64,000 nucleotides of DNA, taken from positions 3,038,001 through 3,102,000 of the forward strand of contig NZ_CP146256.1 of the NCBI RefSeq assembly GCF_039134705.1, read 5' to 3'. This document shows positions 19,662 to 28,626 of this stretch, piece after piece. Under the pieces are notes generated by a model. The model saw only the letters and a program-made list of their open reading frames with translations, ran no database searches and was not told where the DNA came from. Position numbers and translations under genes: made by a program. Origin of the DNA: Kineothrix sp. IPX-CK. Its GTDB lineage: Bacteria; Bacillota; Clostridia; Lachnospirales; Lachnospiraceae. Numbering within the stretch: the first letter of the stretch is position 1; the number at the start of each line of letters is the position of its first letter.

Positions 19662-20972
19662 TTAATCGTCTAAATCGAAGTTCTCCAATGCTGCCTTCTT
19701 TTTCACCGGCTTGGAATCTCCATGGCGCACCTGCATCATCGTAAGAAAGGCCGCCGCCGAAAATAGAAATGCATAAGGGAACAATGTCCTATAGGAAATG
19801 CTCTCTAATAAGAAGCCCGACAGAATCGGGGTAAATATCTGCGCCGCCATAGAAAAGGTATAATAGGTTCCCGTGGATTTGCCGATGTCGTTTCCCCTGC
19901 TCATCTCCACGATCATAGGGTAAGAATTCACATTGATGGCCGCCCATCCTATACCGATAAGCGCAAAGGCTATATTGATCGCCGGATGATAGGTGCCTGC
20001 AAATATCGCCGCGAAATAACATGCACTCATCACAACAATGCCACCCATTATCGTCTTTTTACGCCCTATCCTGCTCGCAATACTTCCGATGGGAATGTAG
20101 CTGAGTATAGCCGCCACCGTCGCTACCATCAGACAATCCGCAAAGCCTCCTCCCTCCATATTCCACACAACTCCCGTGTATCTGGAAAATGCAGTGGTTA
20201 CTGCATTATAAGCTGCAAACCATAGGAAAATCGAAGCCAAAAGGAAAACCATGCTTCGCTTAACATCCTTCGGCATAGCTTCTTTCGCAACATCCTCTTT
20301 CGTCTCCCCAACCGCCGCGTCGATAATCTCTCCGCTTTCCGCCTCATAAGCCTCTACCTCCGCTTCCACCAAAGCCGCAACCTTCTTCTCCCTAATGGCG
20401 AAAAACAGTACGGCAACTGCAACGAACATCAGACCGCCTATGCTGACAAACAGCGGAAAATAATCCGGGCGTTTGCCTGGACCCACGAGAAACTTTATCA
20501 TAAGCAGCGCATAGACACCACCTACGGCCCCCATCAAATTGATGATCGCATTCGCCTTACTTCGCAAACGGTTTGGCGTCAGATCCGGCATGAGCGCTAC
20601 TGCGGGAGAACGATACAACCCCATGGAAAGCAGAAGTGCAAACATAATCACAAGAAATAAAATCAGGTTTTCTTCGCTGTCCGCTATAGGAAGAATCATG
20701 AGAAAGGTTACCGCAAACAACGTTCCGCCTACGATAAACGGCATCCTTTTTCCTATTCTCGTATCCGCCTTGTCGGAAAGCAGCCCGAACAACGGCAGTA
20801 AAAAGATGGCCAGTACGTTATCCATAGCCATCAGCGTACCTGTCAGTGTCTCACCCAGATGAAATGTGTTCTGGAGCATCAGCGGGATAATGCTGTCATA
20901 TATCTGCCAGAAACCGGATATGGACAGAAACGCCAGTCCAATAAGAACCGTTCTCCTATAATTTAATTTCAT
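19662..20972 (-). CDS. MFS transporter, SLC45/GPH-like
   Basis: 436 residues, twelve hydrophobic helices. The N-terminal GFWQIYDSIIPLMLQ and LSDKADTRIGKRMPFIVGG are typical of the SLC45/glycoside-pentoside-hexuronide type sugar symporters. An acidic cytoplasmic loop (EAEVEAYEAESGEIIDAAVG) lies between helices 6 and 7 near residue 200. Probable disaccharide or sugar transporter. 27 bases upstream of the GDPD gene on the same strand. Confidence 0.87.
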   Translation of the reverse strand: MKLNYRRTVLIGLAFLSISGFWQIYDSIIPLMLQNTFHLGETLTGTLMAMDNVLAIFLLPLFGLLSDKADTRIGKRMPFIVGGTLFAVTFLMILPIADSEENLILFLVIMFALLLSMGLYRSPAVALMPDLTPNRLRSKANAIINLMGAVGGVYALLMIKFLVGPGKRPDYFPLFVSIGGLMFVAVAVLFFAIREKKVAALVEAEVEAYEAESGEIIDAAVGETKEDVAKEAMPKDVKRSMVFLLASIFLWFAAYNAVTTAFSRYTGVVWNMEGGGFADCLMVATVAAILSYIPIGSIASRIGRKKTIMGGIVVMSACYFAAIFAGTYHPAINIAFALIGIGWAAINVNSYPMIVEMSRGNDIGKSTGTYYTFSMAAQIFTPILSGFLLESISYRTLFPYAFLFSAAAFLTMMQVRHGDSKPVKKKAALENFDLDD

Positions 20973-21099
20973 ATGTGAAATTCCTCCCTCATTCTATACC
21001 TTTCTACATGCTATTCCTATCATAACATGCAGTTATCCATAAATCCATGTCAAATTTATGTGAAATACGCCGGAAATATACCGCAATCCCAAGAAACCC

Positions 21100-21127
21100 T
21101 TGCAAAATCCTCGATTTTCTGTACAAT
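21100..21127 (+). promoter_or_regulatory. Promoter of the YkpA-type ABC-F gene
   Basis: -35 TTGCAA (21100-21105), 16-base spacer and -10 TACAAT (21122-21127), about 60 bases before the start codon. Confidence 0.6.
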
Positions 21128-21186
21128 AAGAAAGGATGAGATAAACCTCTATTCTTACCAAATATTTTTCAGAAAGGCTTATAACA

Positions 21187-22824
21187 ATGATTAGTGCAAA
21201 CAACGTTACGTTACGTATTGGAAAAAAAGCGTTATTCGAAGACGTTAACATTAAATTTACCGAAGGAAACTGCTACGGACTTATCGGAGCCAACGGCTCC
21301 GGCAAATCCACCTTCCTCAAAATATTATCCGGCAGGCTTGACACTACTAACGGAGATATCGCCATTACTCCCGGCCAGCGTTTGTCGGTGTTAGAGCAGG
21401 ACCATTTCAAATATGACGAATACAACGTTACCGATGTGGTCATCATGGGCAACGAGCGTCTCTATCAGATTATGAAGGAAAAGGATGCTATTTATGCAAA
21501 AGAAGATTTTTCGGAAGAGGACGGCATCCGTGCCAGCGAGTTAGAAGCGGAATTCGCCGAGATGGACGGATGGGAAGCCGAATCTGGTGCTGCTATGCTC
21601 TTAAACGGCCTCGGCATCGATACGAGCCTTCACTACTCCATCATGGGAAGTTTAAACGGAAATGAAAAGGTAAAAGTCCTTCTTGCAAAAGCTCTGTTCG
21701 GCAACCCGGATATCCTCCTTCTTGATGAGCCTACCAACCATTTGGATCTCGATGCTATCGGGTGGCTGGAAGACTTCTTAATCGACTTTGAGAATACGGT
21801 CATCGTCGTATCCCACGACCGCTATTTTCTGAATAAGGTCTGTACACATACTGCGGACATCGACTACGGTAAGATTCAGCTCTATGCCGGCAACTACGAT
21901 TTCTGGTACGAATCCAGCCAGCTCCTCATCAAGCAGATGAAGGAAGCAAATAAGAAAAAAGAAGAGAAAATCAAAGAGCTTCAGGAATTTATCTCCCGTT
22001 TCTCCGCGAATGCTTCAAAATCCAAACAGGCTACCAGCAGAAAGCGCGCATTGGAAAAAATTGAACTGGATGACATCAGGCCCTCCAGCAGAAAATATCC
22101 TTATGTGGACTTCCGTCCCGACCGTGAAATCGGCAACGAGGTACTGACGGTGGAAGGGCTTTCCAAGACCATCGACGGCGAAAAAGTGCTCGACAATATT
22201 TCCTTTATTGTAGGACATAGCGATAAAATCGCATTCGTAGGCAGTAATGAGCTGGCAAAAACAACGCTGTTCCAGATTCTTACAGGTGAGCTGGAACCGG
22301 ACGAGGGCTCCTATCGCTGGGGCATTACCACCTCACAGGCATACTTTCCCAAGGACAGCACGAAGGAATTCGACAACGATTACACCATTGTGGACTGGCT
22401 GACCGGCTATTCTCCCGTTAAAGACGTAACTTATGTACGCGGCTTTTTAGGCCGTATGCTTTTTGCCGGAGACGACGGCGTAAAGAAGGTGAAAATTCTC
22501 TCCGGAGGTGAAAAGGTAAGGTGTCTTCTCTCCAAGATGATGATCAGCGGAGCTAACTGCCTCATTTTAGATGAGCCTACCAATCATTTGGACATGGAAT
22601 CCATCACCGCACTCAATAACGGGCTTATCAAATTCCCGGGCGTAGAATTGTTCGCCTGCCACGATCACCAATTCGTACAGACCACCGCTAACCGCATTAT
22701 GGAAATCCTTCCGGGCGGACAGCTCATCGATAAGATCACTACCTACGACGAATATCTTGCCAGCGATGAAATGGCGAGAAAACGTACCGTATATACGAAT
22801 AAAAACGAAGAAGACGATAATTAA
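21187..22824 (+). CDS. ykpA: ABC-F ATP-binding protein, YkpA/YbiT type
   Basis: 545 residues with two nucleotide-binding domains and no membrane part. NBD1 has Walker A GANGSGKST (near residue 35), a divergent signature SLNGNEKVKV and Walker B LLLLDEPTNHLD. NBD2 has an altered Walker A, GSNELAKTTLF, where the glycine before the lysine is alanine, and an intact signature LSGGEKVRC. The same altered loop occurs in Bacillus YkpA (established knowledge), so this is a family trait, not decay. ABC-F proteins act on the ribosome; this branch is housekeeping rather than resistance. The interdomain linker (KKKEEKIKELQEF) is short. Confidence 0.93.
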   Translation: MISANNVTLRIGKKALFEDVNIKFTEGNCYGLIGANGSGKSTFLKILSGRLDTTNGDIAITPGQRLSVLEQDHFKYDEYNVTDVVIMGNERLYQIMKEKDAIYAKEDFSEEDGIRASELEAEFAEMDGWEAESGAAMLLNGLGIDTSLHYSIMGSLNGNEKVKVLLAKALFGNPDILLLDEPTNHLDLDAIGWLEDFLIDFENTVIVVSHDRYFLNKVCTHTADIDYGKIQLYAGNYDFWYESSQLLIKQMKEANKKKEEKIKELQEFISRFSANASKSKQATSRKRALEKIELDDIRPSSRKYPYVDFRPDREIGNEVLTVEGLSKTIDGEKVLDNISFIVGHSDKIAFVGSNELAKTTLFQILTGELEPDEGSYRWGITTSQAYFPKDSTKEFDNDYTIVDWLTGYSPVKDVTYVRGFLGRMLFAGDDGVKKVKILSGGEKVRCLLSKMMISGANCLILDEPTNHLDMESITALNNGLIKFPGVELFACHDHQFVQTTANRIMEILPGGQLIDKITTYDEYLASDEMARKRTVYTNKNEEDDN

Positions 22825-22868
22825 AGCCGGAATTCATTTCCGGCAGCCGAATGTATATTCGGTTTAGA

Positions 22869-22897
22869 AAAGGGGCTGGAATTTCAGCTCCTTTGTC
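22869..22897 (+). terminator. Terminator after ykpA
   Basis: Third of three consecutive hairpins after the stop. Stem AAAGGGGCTG / CAGCTCCTTT, loop GAATTT, followed by TTTG and TCTT. The preceding hairpins are GCCGGAA/TTCCGGC (22826-22844) and CCGAAT/ATTCGG. Confidence 0.6.
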
Positions 22898-22928
22898 TTA
22901 ACATAAAAGCAATTCGTGAAGCGTGTTA
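22888..22928 (+). repeat. Copy A of a two-copy intergenic motif
   Basis: The stretch from ACATAAAAGCAA through AAGCGTGTT to TCGTTGT matches the region at 41868-41905 at about 29 of 37 positions. Here it lies between ykpA and the PHP-HAD gene; the other copy lies in the leader of the second ABC-F gene. Nature unknown. Confidence 0.55.
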
Positions 22929-22965
22929 CTCGTTGTCTGCCCTCATAACCATAAGGAGATTTTTC

Positions 22966-24660
22966 ATGAATATCGTAGATTTACACGTACATTCCAATAA
23001 ATCCGACGGAAGCTTCTCTCCCGCCGCTCTCGTGCATCTCGCCGTAAAAAAAGGCCTGTCCGCCTTCGCCCTGACCGACCACGATACCACGGACGGCCTC
23101 ACTGAAGCGATGGAGGAAGCCAAAAAGCTGCCAAAAGAAAACTCTTTGGAGGTCATTCCCGGCATCGAGCTATCCACCGAATACGAAGGAAAGGATATTC
23201 ACATTATAGGACTGTATATCGATTATGAAACCCCATTTTTCAAGAAGCACATCAAGTCCTTCGTAGATTCGCGTCTTTCCCGCAACGAGAAAATGTGTAA
23301 AAACCTTAACAGTGCGGGCATAGACATTTCCTACGAAAAATTGCTGGAGGCCTTTCCCGGTTCGGTCATTACCAGAGGTCATTATGCGAAATATTTGTTG
23401 GAGCACGGTTATGTAACGAGCATGAACGAAGCCTTCGACCGTTATGTAGGCGACCGTACCAAATATTTTGTCCCCAGAGAGAAAATCACACCGAAACAGG
23501 CCGTGCAGTTTATTTTACAGGCGGACGGCATCCCCATTCTGGCCCATCCCATCCTTTACCACATGAGTGATGCCAGACTGGATACTTTGACCCGCAAGCT
23601 GAAAGCCGCCGGACTCATGGGCATCGAAGCCGTTTACAGCACCTATAGTCATTCCGAAGAATGGAAGATGCGCAAGCTCGCCGACAAGTACAATTTATGT
23701 ATCAGCGGCGGTTCCGACTTTCACGGCTCCACCAAGCCCTCACTAGAGATGGCTACAGGATACGGAAAGCTGGTGATTCCCGAGGAGATACTGATCAACT
23801 TAAAGAAGAGAAAAGAAATGGAGCACAATTTGACACGTCAAATGGACAATAATAAACCAAAGATATTTTTTACCGATTTAGATGGCACCTTACTGACGAA
23901 AGAAAAAAAAATAACCCCTGCTACTATGGAGGCGCTTAAAAAATGGACTGCTGCGGGCAACAAGCTGGCGCTTTCCTCCGGCAGAGCAATCGACAGCATA
24001 AAAGATGTAAAAGATTCTCTCGGTCTGGACTTTCCCGGCATGTATCTCATCGGATATAACGGAGGAGAAATCTACGATTGTGAAGCGCAGAAAGTAGTCT
24101 CCCGCATCTCCCTTTCCATGGAGCAGGTGGCTATCGTAGCGAGGATGGCTAAGGAGCAGGGCATCCACTGCCAGACCTATACCGATACCCATATTATCAG
24201 CCCTGCGGACAACGATGAACTGCATGTATATCAAAGATCCATCCACAGTCCCGTCATTATAAGCGAAGATATTATGAAGCCCCTCGATAGGGAGCCATGC
24301 AAATGCCTCGCTATCGAGATCCACGATAAGGAAAAGCTGGAGCATTTCCGTCAGTCATTACTCCCTTTTACGGAAGGAGAGCTGAGCCTTCTTTATTCCA
24401 ACGATAAATATCTGGAGATTTTTCCTGCTTCCTCCGGCAAGGAAACCGCAGTAGTAAAACTGTGCGAGCTGCTGGATATTCCCATAGAAAACACTATCGC
24501 CGCAGGGGATGCTTCCAACGATATTTCTATGATTCAGGCTGCAGGGGTAGGCATTGCCATGCTGAATGCGAAAGAGGACGTGAAAAAAGCAGCCGACATC
24601 ATTACGGCCGCCGACAACAATCAGGACGGGCTTGCAGCCATCCTTTTGTCCTGTCTATAA
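22966..24660 (+). CDS. Fusion of PHP phosphoesterase and Cof-type HAD phosphatase
   Basis: 564 residues from the ATG preceded by AAGGAG. Residues 1-280 form a PHP domain of the YciV/RNase AM/TrpH kind: DLHVHSNKSDGSFSP, LTDHDTTDG, GIELSTEY, PILAHPILY and SGGSDFHG provide the metal ligands. After a short linker (NLTRQMDNNKPK) residues 293-564 form a Cof/HAD-IIB phosphatase: FTDLDGTLL, LSSGRA, a C2 cap and GDASNDISMIQAAGVGIAM. So it likely hydrolyses 3',5'-bisphosphonucleotides or RNA 5' ends in one half and a sugar- or nucleotide phosphate in the other. The frame runs without interruption through the junction. Confidence 0.9.
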   Translation: MNIVDLHVHSNKSDGSFSPAALVHLAVKKGLSAFALTDHDTTDGLTEAMEEAKKLPKENSLEVIPGIELSTEYEGKDIHIIGLYIDYETPFFKKHIKSFVDSRLSRNEKMCKNLNSAGIDISYEKLLEAFPGSVITRGHYAKYLLEHGYVTSMNEAFDRYVGDRTKYFVPREKITPKQAVQFILQADGIPILAHPILYHMSDARLDTLTRKLKAAGLMGIEAVYSTYSHSEEWKMRKLADKYNLCISGGSDFHGSTKPSLEMATGYGKLVIPEEILINLKKRKEMEHNLTRQMDNNKPKIFFTDLDGTLLTKEKKITPATMEALKKWTAAGNKLALSSGRAIDSIKDVKDSLGLDFPGMYLIGYNGGEIYDCEAQKVVSRISLSMEQVAIVARMAKEQGIHCQTYTDTHIISPADNDELHVYQRSIHSPVIISEDIMKPLDREPCKCLAIEIHDKEKLEHFRQSLLPFTEGELSLLYSNDKYLEIFPASSGKETAVVKLCELLDIPIENTIAAGDASNDISMIQAAGVGIAMLNAKEDVKKAADIITAADNNQDGLAAILLSCL

Positions 24661-24665
24661 AGATA

Positions 24666-24701
24666 TTCGCAAAAAGACCTTTTGACACCTAGTCCTATTA
24701 C
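24666..24701 (-). repeat. Solo copy of the AGGGTGTCAAAAGGTC repeat family
   Basis: The plus strand carries CGCAAAAAGACCTTTTGACA followed by CCTAGTCCTATTAC. The same sequence, with few changes, occurs at 50308-50341, each time immediately beyond the T run of a minus-strand terminator. Related halves are at 41097-41117 and, inverted, at 50048-50068. Confidence 0.7.
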
Positions 24702-24728
24702 AAAAAAACGGAGGGGTTTTACCCCTCC
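24702..24728 (-). terminator. Terminator of the small acidic protein gene
   Basis: Perfect stem GGAGGGG / CCCCTCC with loop TAAAA on the minus strand, followed by G and seven T. It overlaps the stop codon of the gene. It may also stop plus-strand transcripts. Confidence 0.85.
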
Positions 24729-24982
24729 ACAATTAAGTATCTTCCGTCGCCGACATCGAACACTTCCTGTGCACTTAAAATTTCTTCTTCATCCGCGCCT
24801 TCCATATCGACACCTTCTTCATCGAAATATTCCCATACCTCCTGCACCGAGTTCACTACTACCGCCATACAGTCCTCCAGAAACGCTTCTGCTTCCTCAA
24901 GAGTCTCCGCTACATTCTCGGGAAATAACTGTTTTTGCTTCTTTAGAAAGCATGATAGTACAACATCATCATATTCGTGCAT
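24719..24982 (-). CDS. Small acidic protein of unknown function
   Basis: 87 residues, strongly acidic, starting MHEYDDVVLSCFLKKQKQLF and ending FDVGDGRYLIVEG. The middle AETLEEAEAFLEDCMAVVVN is helical; there is a conserved-looking cysteine there. No membrane segment or signal. The length and clean terminator support a real gene, and I recall similar small proteins in Lachnospiraceae without assigned function. Single gene between convergent and co-oriented neighbours. Confidence 0.75.
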   Translation of the reverse strand: MHEYDDVVLSCFLKKQKQLFPENVAETLEEAEAFLEDCMAVVVNSVQEVWEYFDEEGVDMEGADEEEILSAQEVFDVGDGRYLIVEG

Positions 24983-25065
24983 CTAAATAATCATTCCTTT
25001 CTTTATGGCCTGCAAGCTCTTTTCCACAGGCACAACACATTATCTATTACCATTACTATATACTG

Positions 25066-25866
25066 TCACTGCTCATTTATCAAGCCTTTTACCACCTGAT
25101 ATACACCTTTTTCCAAATAAGAAGGGCAGATGTATTTTGCGGCATTTTTCACCTCTGTTCTGGCAGTTTCCACCGCATAGCTCTCTCCCGCGGCACGCAT
25201 CATTCCGATGTCGTTGTGATTGTCACCAAAAGCCATTGTTTCTTCCCTTTTTATGTGAAAGTATTCCTGAACAAAAGCCAGCGCATGCCCTTTGTCTACA
25301 GAGGCATCCATGAAATCCACCCACTCTTCACCCGACATACAGGCTTTCACTTTATCCTTCCAGCGGGGGATCAAGACTCCCTCTCCCAGATCTCTGATAC
25401 TCTCCTTCTGATAAACGGATACTTTAATAATCTGGACATCTTCCTCAAGAACGTCTCTGACGAGAGTGAACTTATTGCGATATCCATAGGTTATCAAATC
25501 GATGAACTCTTTATTCCTGCTTTCCAGCAAAGATCCATCGGGTGTGGATACGAGGATATCGCAGTTCCTGCCATATTCCCGCAACTGCTTTATAATCTCT
25601 TCCGCATATTGCCTGTTCATAGGCGTTATGCTGATGTCCTTTCCCTGATAGCGAATCTGCGCACCGTTCTCGGCTATAAATACAATATCCTCATCGACGA
25701 GGCGGAACACATTCTTGATGCTGTCATACTGCCTGCCGCTTGCTGCACAGAAAACGATTCCCTGACCGATCAAAGACTTTATGGCCTTCATCATTTCAGG
25801 ATATAAATCCGGCGTAGAGTCTTTAATTAAAGTTCCATCTATATCTGATGCGATTAATTTTATCAT
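25066..25866 (-). CDS. Cof-type HAD-family phosphatase
   Basis: About 266 residues starting MIKLIASDIDGTLI, with AAGG seven bases upstream. HAD motifs: ASDIDGTL (motif I), AASGRQ (motif II), a C2B cap, PRWKDKVKA (motif III lysine region) and MAFGDNHNDIGMM (motif IV). Hydrolyses sugar- or nucleotide phosphates in the cytosol; the exact substrate is unknown. It lies ten bases downstream of maf and is probably its co-transcribed neighbour. Confidence 0.93.
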   Translation of the reverse strand: MIKLIASDIDGTLIKDSTPDLYPEMMKAIKSLIGQGIVFCAASGRQYDSIKNVFRLVDEDIVFIAENGAQIRYQGKDISITPMNRQYAEEIIKQLREYGRNCDILVSTPDGSLLESRNKEFIDLITYGYRNKFTLVRDVLEEDVQIIKVSVYQKESIRDLGEGVLIPRWKDKVKACMSGEEWVDFMDASVDKGHALAFVQEYFHIKREETMAFGDNHNDIGMMRAAGESYAVETARTEVKNAAKYICPSYLEKGVYQVVKGLINEQ

Positions 25867-25881
25867 TATCAAACCTTACCT

Positions 25882-26472
25882 TTACAATAAATTCCTTGTT
25901 TTCATCTCTTGATAGAGCCTTCCTACAGGCAATCCCACTACGTTATTATAGTCTCCGCAGATCCCTTGGATATATGCGGCACATCTTCCCTGAATACCAT
26001 AGGCGCCGGCCTTATCCATAGGCTCACCGCTTTCCACATATGCACAAACTTCTTCTGAACTCATTGGATACATGGAAACATCTGTCTTCTCATAAAAAGT
26101 ATAAAATATGGCCGGCTCGTTCCTTTCCTTGGAACAAATGGTCACACCGGTATATACCTGGTGTACGTTGCCCTGAAGTCTATTCAGCATTTCGCAGGCA
26201 TCTTCTCCGCTCTTTGGTTTTCCCATTACCATATCCATAAAGGATACTACCGTGTCCGCTCCGATAACCGTAAATGCTTCCTCTCCCTGTTTCGTAAGGA
26301 GGCTGCAGACCTCCTCCGCTTTCTGATAGGACAGCTCCTGAACAATTTCATAGGGCAGACTTTTGGTCATTTTTTCTTCCTTTTGGCATGGAATCACTTC
26401 ATACTCTATACCAATTTGTTTTAACAGTTCTTTTCTTCTCGGCGATGCCGATGCTAATATTATTCTATTCAT
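25882..26472 (-). CDS. maf: Maf-like nucleoside triphosphate pyrophosphatase
   Basis: About 196 residues beginning MNRIILASASPRRKELLKQI, the standard Maf N-terminus. Later motifs are VIGADTVVSF near residue 70, GKPKSGEDACEMLNRLQGN near 84 and DKAGAYGIQGRCAAYIQGI near 148. It removes pyrophosphate from non-canonical or pyrimidine NTPs, as for dTTP/UTP in YhdE-type Maf. The start overlaps the end of ppk by eight bases, implying translational coupling; the upstream extension to 26601 is out of character. Confidence 0.95.
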   Translation of the reverse strand: MNRIILASASPRRKELLKQIGIEYEVIPCQKEEKMTKSLPYEIVQELSYQKAEEVCSLLTKQGEEAFTVIGADTVVSFMDMVMGKPKSGEDACEMLNRLQGNVHQVYTGVTICSKERNEPAIFYTFYEKTDVSMYPMSSEEVCAYVESGEPMDKAGAYGIQGRCAAYIQGICGDYNNVVGLPVGRLYQEMKTRNLL

Positions 26473-28609
26473 GATGAGTCTCCGGTATAAATATACGATC
26501 GTCCTCCGCCGTTTTTCCTTCCTGTGCCTCGGCAACCGCCTCCAGTGCGAATTCCTTCTGAGAATTATAAATCGCTTTTCCCCTCTTATCCACCTTCTCA
26601 TAGCTTCCGTCAGGCTGTAATATATGCGCTTTTACCGTGTCCATAAGCTCGCCTTCCAGAATGTGCACTATTTTTTCCTTCAGCTCATGACGTTCCACCG
26701 GAAAGAGAATCTCTACCCTCCGTTCCAGATTACGGGGCATCCAATCCGCGCTGCCGCAATAAATCTCCTTATTGCCACCGTTTTCAAAATAAAATATTCT
26801 GCTGTGCTCCAAAAAATTTCCTATGATAGAGCGCACGCTAATATTATCGCTTATCCCGGGGATTCCCACCTTAAGACTGCAAATGCCGCGGATAATGAGT
26901 TCTATCTGCACTCCCGCTGCGTTAGCCTCGTATAAGGCTTCTATAATATCCTTGTCGCACAAGGAATTCATCTTTGCAATAATGCGGGCGGGCCGGCCCT
27001 CTCTCGCATATTTCGCTTCTCTGCCTATGAGATATAAGAATCTGTCCTTCAGCCAAAGGGGCGCTAACGACAATTTTTTCCATGTACGCGGCTCCGAATA
27101 GCCTGACAGCATATTAAATACAGCAGTAGCGTCTTGCCCGATATCCTCGCTGCAAGTGAACATGCCCATATCCGTATAGAGCTTTGCCGTAGCATCGTTA
27201 TAATTACCCGTTCCAAGATGCACATATCTTCGGATGCCGTCTTCCTCCTGCCTTACCACAAGGGTTATCTTACTGTGTGTTTTTAAACCCACGAGACCGT
27301 AGATGACATGGCATCCCGCTTTTTCCAGCATCTTCGCCCATACAATGTTATTTTCCTCGTCAAAACGCGCCTTCAGCTCTACCAGAACAGACACCTGCTT
27401 TCCATTCTCCGCCGCCTGAGCCAGCGCCGCAATAATAGGTGAGTTCCCGCTGACACGGTAAAGTGTCTGCTTAATGGCAAGAACCGCAGGGTCCCTCGCC
27501 GCCTGCCTTATAAAATCCACCACCGGAGCGAAGGTCTGGTACGGATGATGCAGCAGGATATCTCCCTCCCGTATCCTTTCAAAAATATCACACTCTGCCG
27601 GAAGCTCCGGCACCGGCTGGGGCTTTTCGTATCCGGACTCCTTCAGATGGTCGAAACCATCGAGACCGTACATCTTCATGAGGAACGTTAAATCCAAAGG
27701 GCCATCTATCTGGTAAATGTCCTTCTCCATAATGGAAAGCTCACTGCCAATCAAACGCAGGAGGCGCTTGTCGATACCGCTTTCCACCTCCAGACGGATT
27801 GCCTGTCCCCATTGTCTTTTTTTGAGCTGCTTCTCGATTTCTTTTAATAAATCCTCCGCTTCATCCTCCTCTATGCTCAAATCGGCGTTTCGCATAATGC
27901 GAAAAGGGTAAACGCAGACAATATTGTAATTCAAGAACAGCCTCTCTATATTTCTTTCGATGATTTCCTCTAAGAGAATCACCACTTTTTCCTTTTCATT
28001 CTCCACCTTAAGCGGCACGATTCTCGGAAGCACGCTGGGTACCTGAACCGTGGCGAATTCCAATTCTTCTTCCCCGTCTTTTTTTCTTACCAGAGCTCCC
28101 AGATTCAAGGATTTATTACGAATCAGAGGAAAAGGTCTGGAGGAATCCACTGCCATAGGGGTAAGGACAGGATATACGTTTTCCATAAAATACTTATCCG
28201 CATATTCCGCCTCCTTCACCGTCATGTCCTCATGATGCTCTATGATACGAAGGCCGCTTTGCAATAACAGGGGTACCAGCAACCGCTTATATGTAGAGTA
28301 TTGAAGGTTTACCAGCTCATGAGTCGCCTCGTTCAGCCTTTGAAGCTGTTCTTCCGGCGTCATTCCCGCAAGGTCGGGCTTGGTATAACCCGCATTTACC
28401 ATATCCTTTAAGGAAGCGACCCGTACCATAAAAAATTCATCCAAATTAGAGGCCGTTATGCTCAAAAACTTCAGCCTCTCAAAAAGTGGATTCTGTTTGT
28501 CCCTCGCTTCGCTGAGCACCCGCTTGTTAAAGAGGATCCAGCTCAGTTCCCGGTTCGTGTAGTTATTATAATCCGCAACCTTTTTCTTTTCACTTTCCTT
28601 GCCGTTCAT
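26465..28609 (-). CDS. ppk: Polyphosphate kinase 1
   Basis: 714 residues, the usual length. It polymerises the gamma phosphate of ATP into polyphosphate. The two active-site histidines are visible in GLKTHSKITLVVRQE (near residue 440) and LEHSRIFYFENGG (near 600), and HLGTGNYNDATAKLYTD lies in between. The N-terminus NYTNRELSWILFNKRVL is typical. ATG at 28609 has GGAGG five bases upstream; the GTG at 28621 has none. Forms an operon with ppx (17-base gap) upstream and maf downstream, giving synthesis and breakdown of polyphosphate together. Confidence 0.97.
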   Translation of the reverse strand: MNGKESEKKKVADYNNYTNRELSWILFNKRVLSEARDKQNPLFERLKFLSITASNLDEFFMVRVASLKDMVNAGYTKPDLAGMTPEEQLQRLNEATHELVNLQYSTYKRLLVPLLLQSGLRIIEHHEDMTVKEAEYADKYFMENVYPVLTPMAVDSSRPFPLIRNKSLNLGALVRKKDGEEELEFATVQVPSVLPRIVPLKVENEKEKVVILLEEIIERNIERLFLNYNIVCVYPFRIMRNADLSIEEDEAEDLLKEIEKQLKKRQWGQAIRLEVESGIDKRLLRLIGSELSIMEKDIYQIDGPLDLTFLMKMYGLDGFDHLKESGYEKPQPVPELPAECDIFERIREGDILLHHPYQTFAPVVDFIRQAARDPAVLAIKQTLYRVSGNSPIIAALAQAAENGKQVSVLVELKARFDEENNIVWAKMLEKAGCHVIYGLVGLKTHSKITLVVRQEEDGIRRYVHLGTGNYNDATAKLYTDMGMFTCSEDIGQDATAVFNMLSGYSEPRTWKKLSLAPLWLKDRFLYLIGREAKYAREGRPARIIAKMNSLCDKDIIEALYEANAAGVQIELIIRGICSLKVGIPGISDNISVRSIIGNFLEHSRIFYFENGGNKEIYCGSADWMPRNLERRVEILFPVERHELKEKIVHILEGELMDTVKAHILQPDGSYEKVDKRGKAIYNSQKEFALEAVAEAQEGKTAEDDRIFIPETHHE

Positions 28610-28626
28610 AAAATCCTCCACTCTGT

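Noticed and set aside
21187..22824. Decayed Walker A in NBD2 of the first ABC-F protein
   Set aside because: The same altered loop is a feature of YkpA-type proteins, so it is not decay.
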